Source: JBDKLC01 sp964500215 (GTDB lineage Bacteria; Patescibacteriota; Minisyncoccia; Phycocordibacterales; CAIZLB01). Taken from it: 6,146 nt of DNA. The stretch is from positions 1-6,146 of the forward strand of contig CAZCNA010000029.1 in NCBI GenBank assembly GCA_964500215.1, written 5' to 3'. Positions within the stretch are counted from its first letter, which is position 1; each line of letters opens with the position of its first letter. A model generated the notes under the pieces. The model ran no database searches. It saw nothing but the letters and a program-made list of their open reading frames with translations, and was not told the DNA's origin. A program made the position numbers and the translations under genes. Below are positions 5,913 to 6,146 of this stretch, piece by piece.

Positions 5913-6146
5913 TGTAGTTTTTGATTAGCAAAATATATGCGAATGCTTTTGTGAAGAACGAGGGTGAAGTAGGGCAAAAAGAACAGCAGAACGAGCTCTT
6001 CAATCGGCATATCTGGTGTGCCGATAAAGAGACCTGAAACAAATGACGGATTGGTATGAAATATATTGAGATAGATTCCAGCGATATCACTCAGAATGAG
6101 AAGAGCCATTGCCGCAAAGATAGGCACCAATGCCTTTCGTCCTGAG
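5909..6146 (-). CDS. crtYe: Lycopene cyclase domain protein, first subunit, C-terminal part (truncated by window edge)
   Basis: The frame is open from the right edge to the TGA at 5911-5909, showing 78 residues. The in-frame TTG at 6130-6128 is not taken as the start, because the reading frame continues upstream (SGRKA before it). Small cyclase subunits usually have another N-terminal helix, so roughly 25-40 residues are probably missing. Visible features are a hydrophobic helix (VPIFAAMALLILSDIAGIYL), the loop FHTNPSFVSGLFIGTPDM, the acidic motif PIEEL and a final helix LVLLFFLPYFTLVLHKSI. The PIEEL motif marks the CrtYc/CrtYe-type partner of heterodimeric cyclases. Its stop overlaps the start of the second subunit (ATGA), as expected for two proteins made in equal amounts. 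Genes for earlier carotenoid steps (geranylgeranyl diphosphate synthase, phytoene synthase, phytoene desaturase) would be expected further upstream, beyond this window. C40 crtYc is the alternative name. Confidence 0.8.
   Translation of the reverse strand, partial: SGRKALVPIFAAMALLILSDIAGIYLNIFHTNPSFVSGLFIGTPDMPIEELVLLFFLPYFTLVLHKSIRIYFANQKLQ

Noticed and set aside
5776..6090. Minus-strand open frame of 104 codons spanning both cyclase genes
   Set aside because: It is in a different frame from the two cyclase subunits, which both carry conserved motifs. It is a frame shadow.
5909..6130. TTG at 6130 as start of the first cyclase subunit
   Set aside because: The frame continues open to the window edge and the family normally has one more N-terminal helix, so the TTG is most likely an internal Leu codon.
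1..6146. CRISPR arrays, tRNA or rRNA genes, insertion sequences
   Set aside because: No spaced direct repeats, cloverleaf-like tracts, rRNA-like stretches, transposase motifs or terminal inverted repeats were seen; nearly all the window is coding.

Overview
The window holds six protein-coding genes in two divergent and convergent blocks, with almost no spare DNA. They are: a partial DUF2339 membrane protein (minus strand, left edge), two overlapping half-transporters of a heterodimeric ABC exporter (plus strand, 1186-4681), and a minus-strand operon reading in from the right edge with two small lycopene cyclase subunits and a UbiA-type prenyltransferase (6146 down to 4685).

Organism: bacterial, using the standard genetic code. 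Base composition looks low-to-mid GC by eye, well below typical Actinobacteria. Gene packing is extreme: overlaps of 17, 17 and 4 nt at the three same-strand junctions, and a 3-nt gap at the convergent junction. None of the five visible start codons has a recognisable Shine-Dalgarno sequence. Together with the style of the DUF2339 protein, this would suit a small-genome lineage such as Patescibacteria/CPR. That placement is an inference and is not proven by the window.

Region by region: 1-1085 is the N-terminal 361 residues of a polytopic DUF2339 protein. Positions 1086-1185 are a 100-bp divergent intergenic region carrying several inverted repeats and a -10-like element very close to the exporter start. 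Positions 1186-2931 and 2915-4681 encode the exporter subunits. Their nucleotide-binding domains are complementary: subunit 1 has degenerate catalytic residues (Asp for the Walker B Glu, Gln for the switch His) but a perfect LSGGQ, while subunit 2 has perfect catalytic residues but a degenerate signature (ISLGQ). This predicts one working and one degenerate ATP site, as known for TM287/288-type and BmrCD-type exporters. The substrate is unknown.

The right-hand operon reads, in transcription order, cyclase subunit (PIEEL motif), cyclase subunit (PIEDF motif), then a lycopene elongase-like prenyltransferase. This matches the crtYe-crtYf-crtEb order of the Corynebacterium decaprenoxanthin cluster. 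It points to the last steps of a cyclic C50 (or C45) carotenoid pathway: prenyl transfer onto the ends of lycopene, with ring closure by the heterodimeric cyclase. Upstream genes (crtE, crtB, crtI) are not in the window and would be expected beyond the right edge or elsewhere. The most interesting point is this actinobacterial-style C50 module in what appears to be a compact, non-actinobacterial genome.
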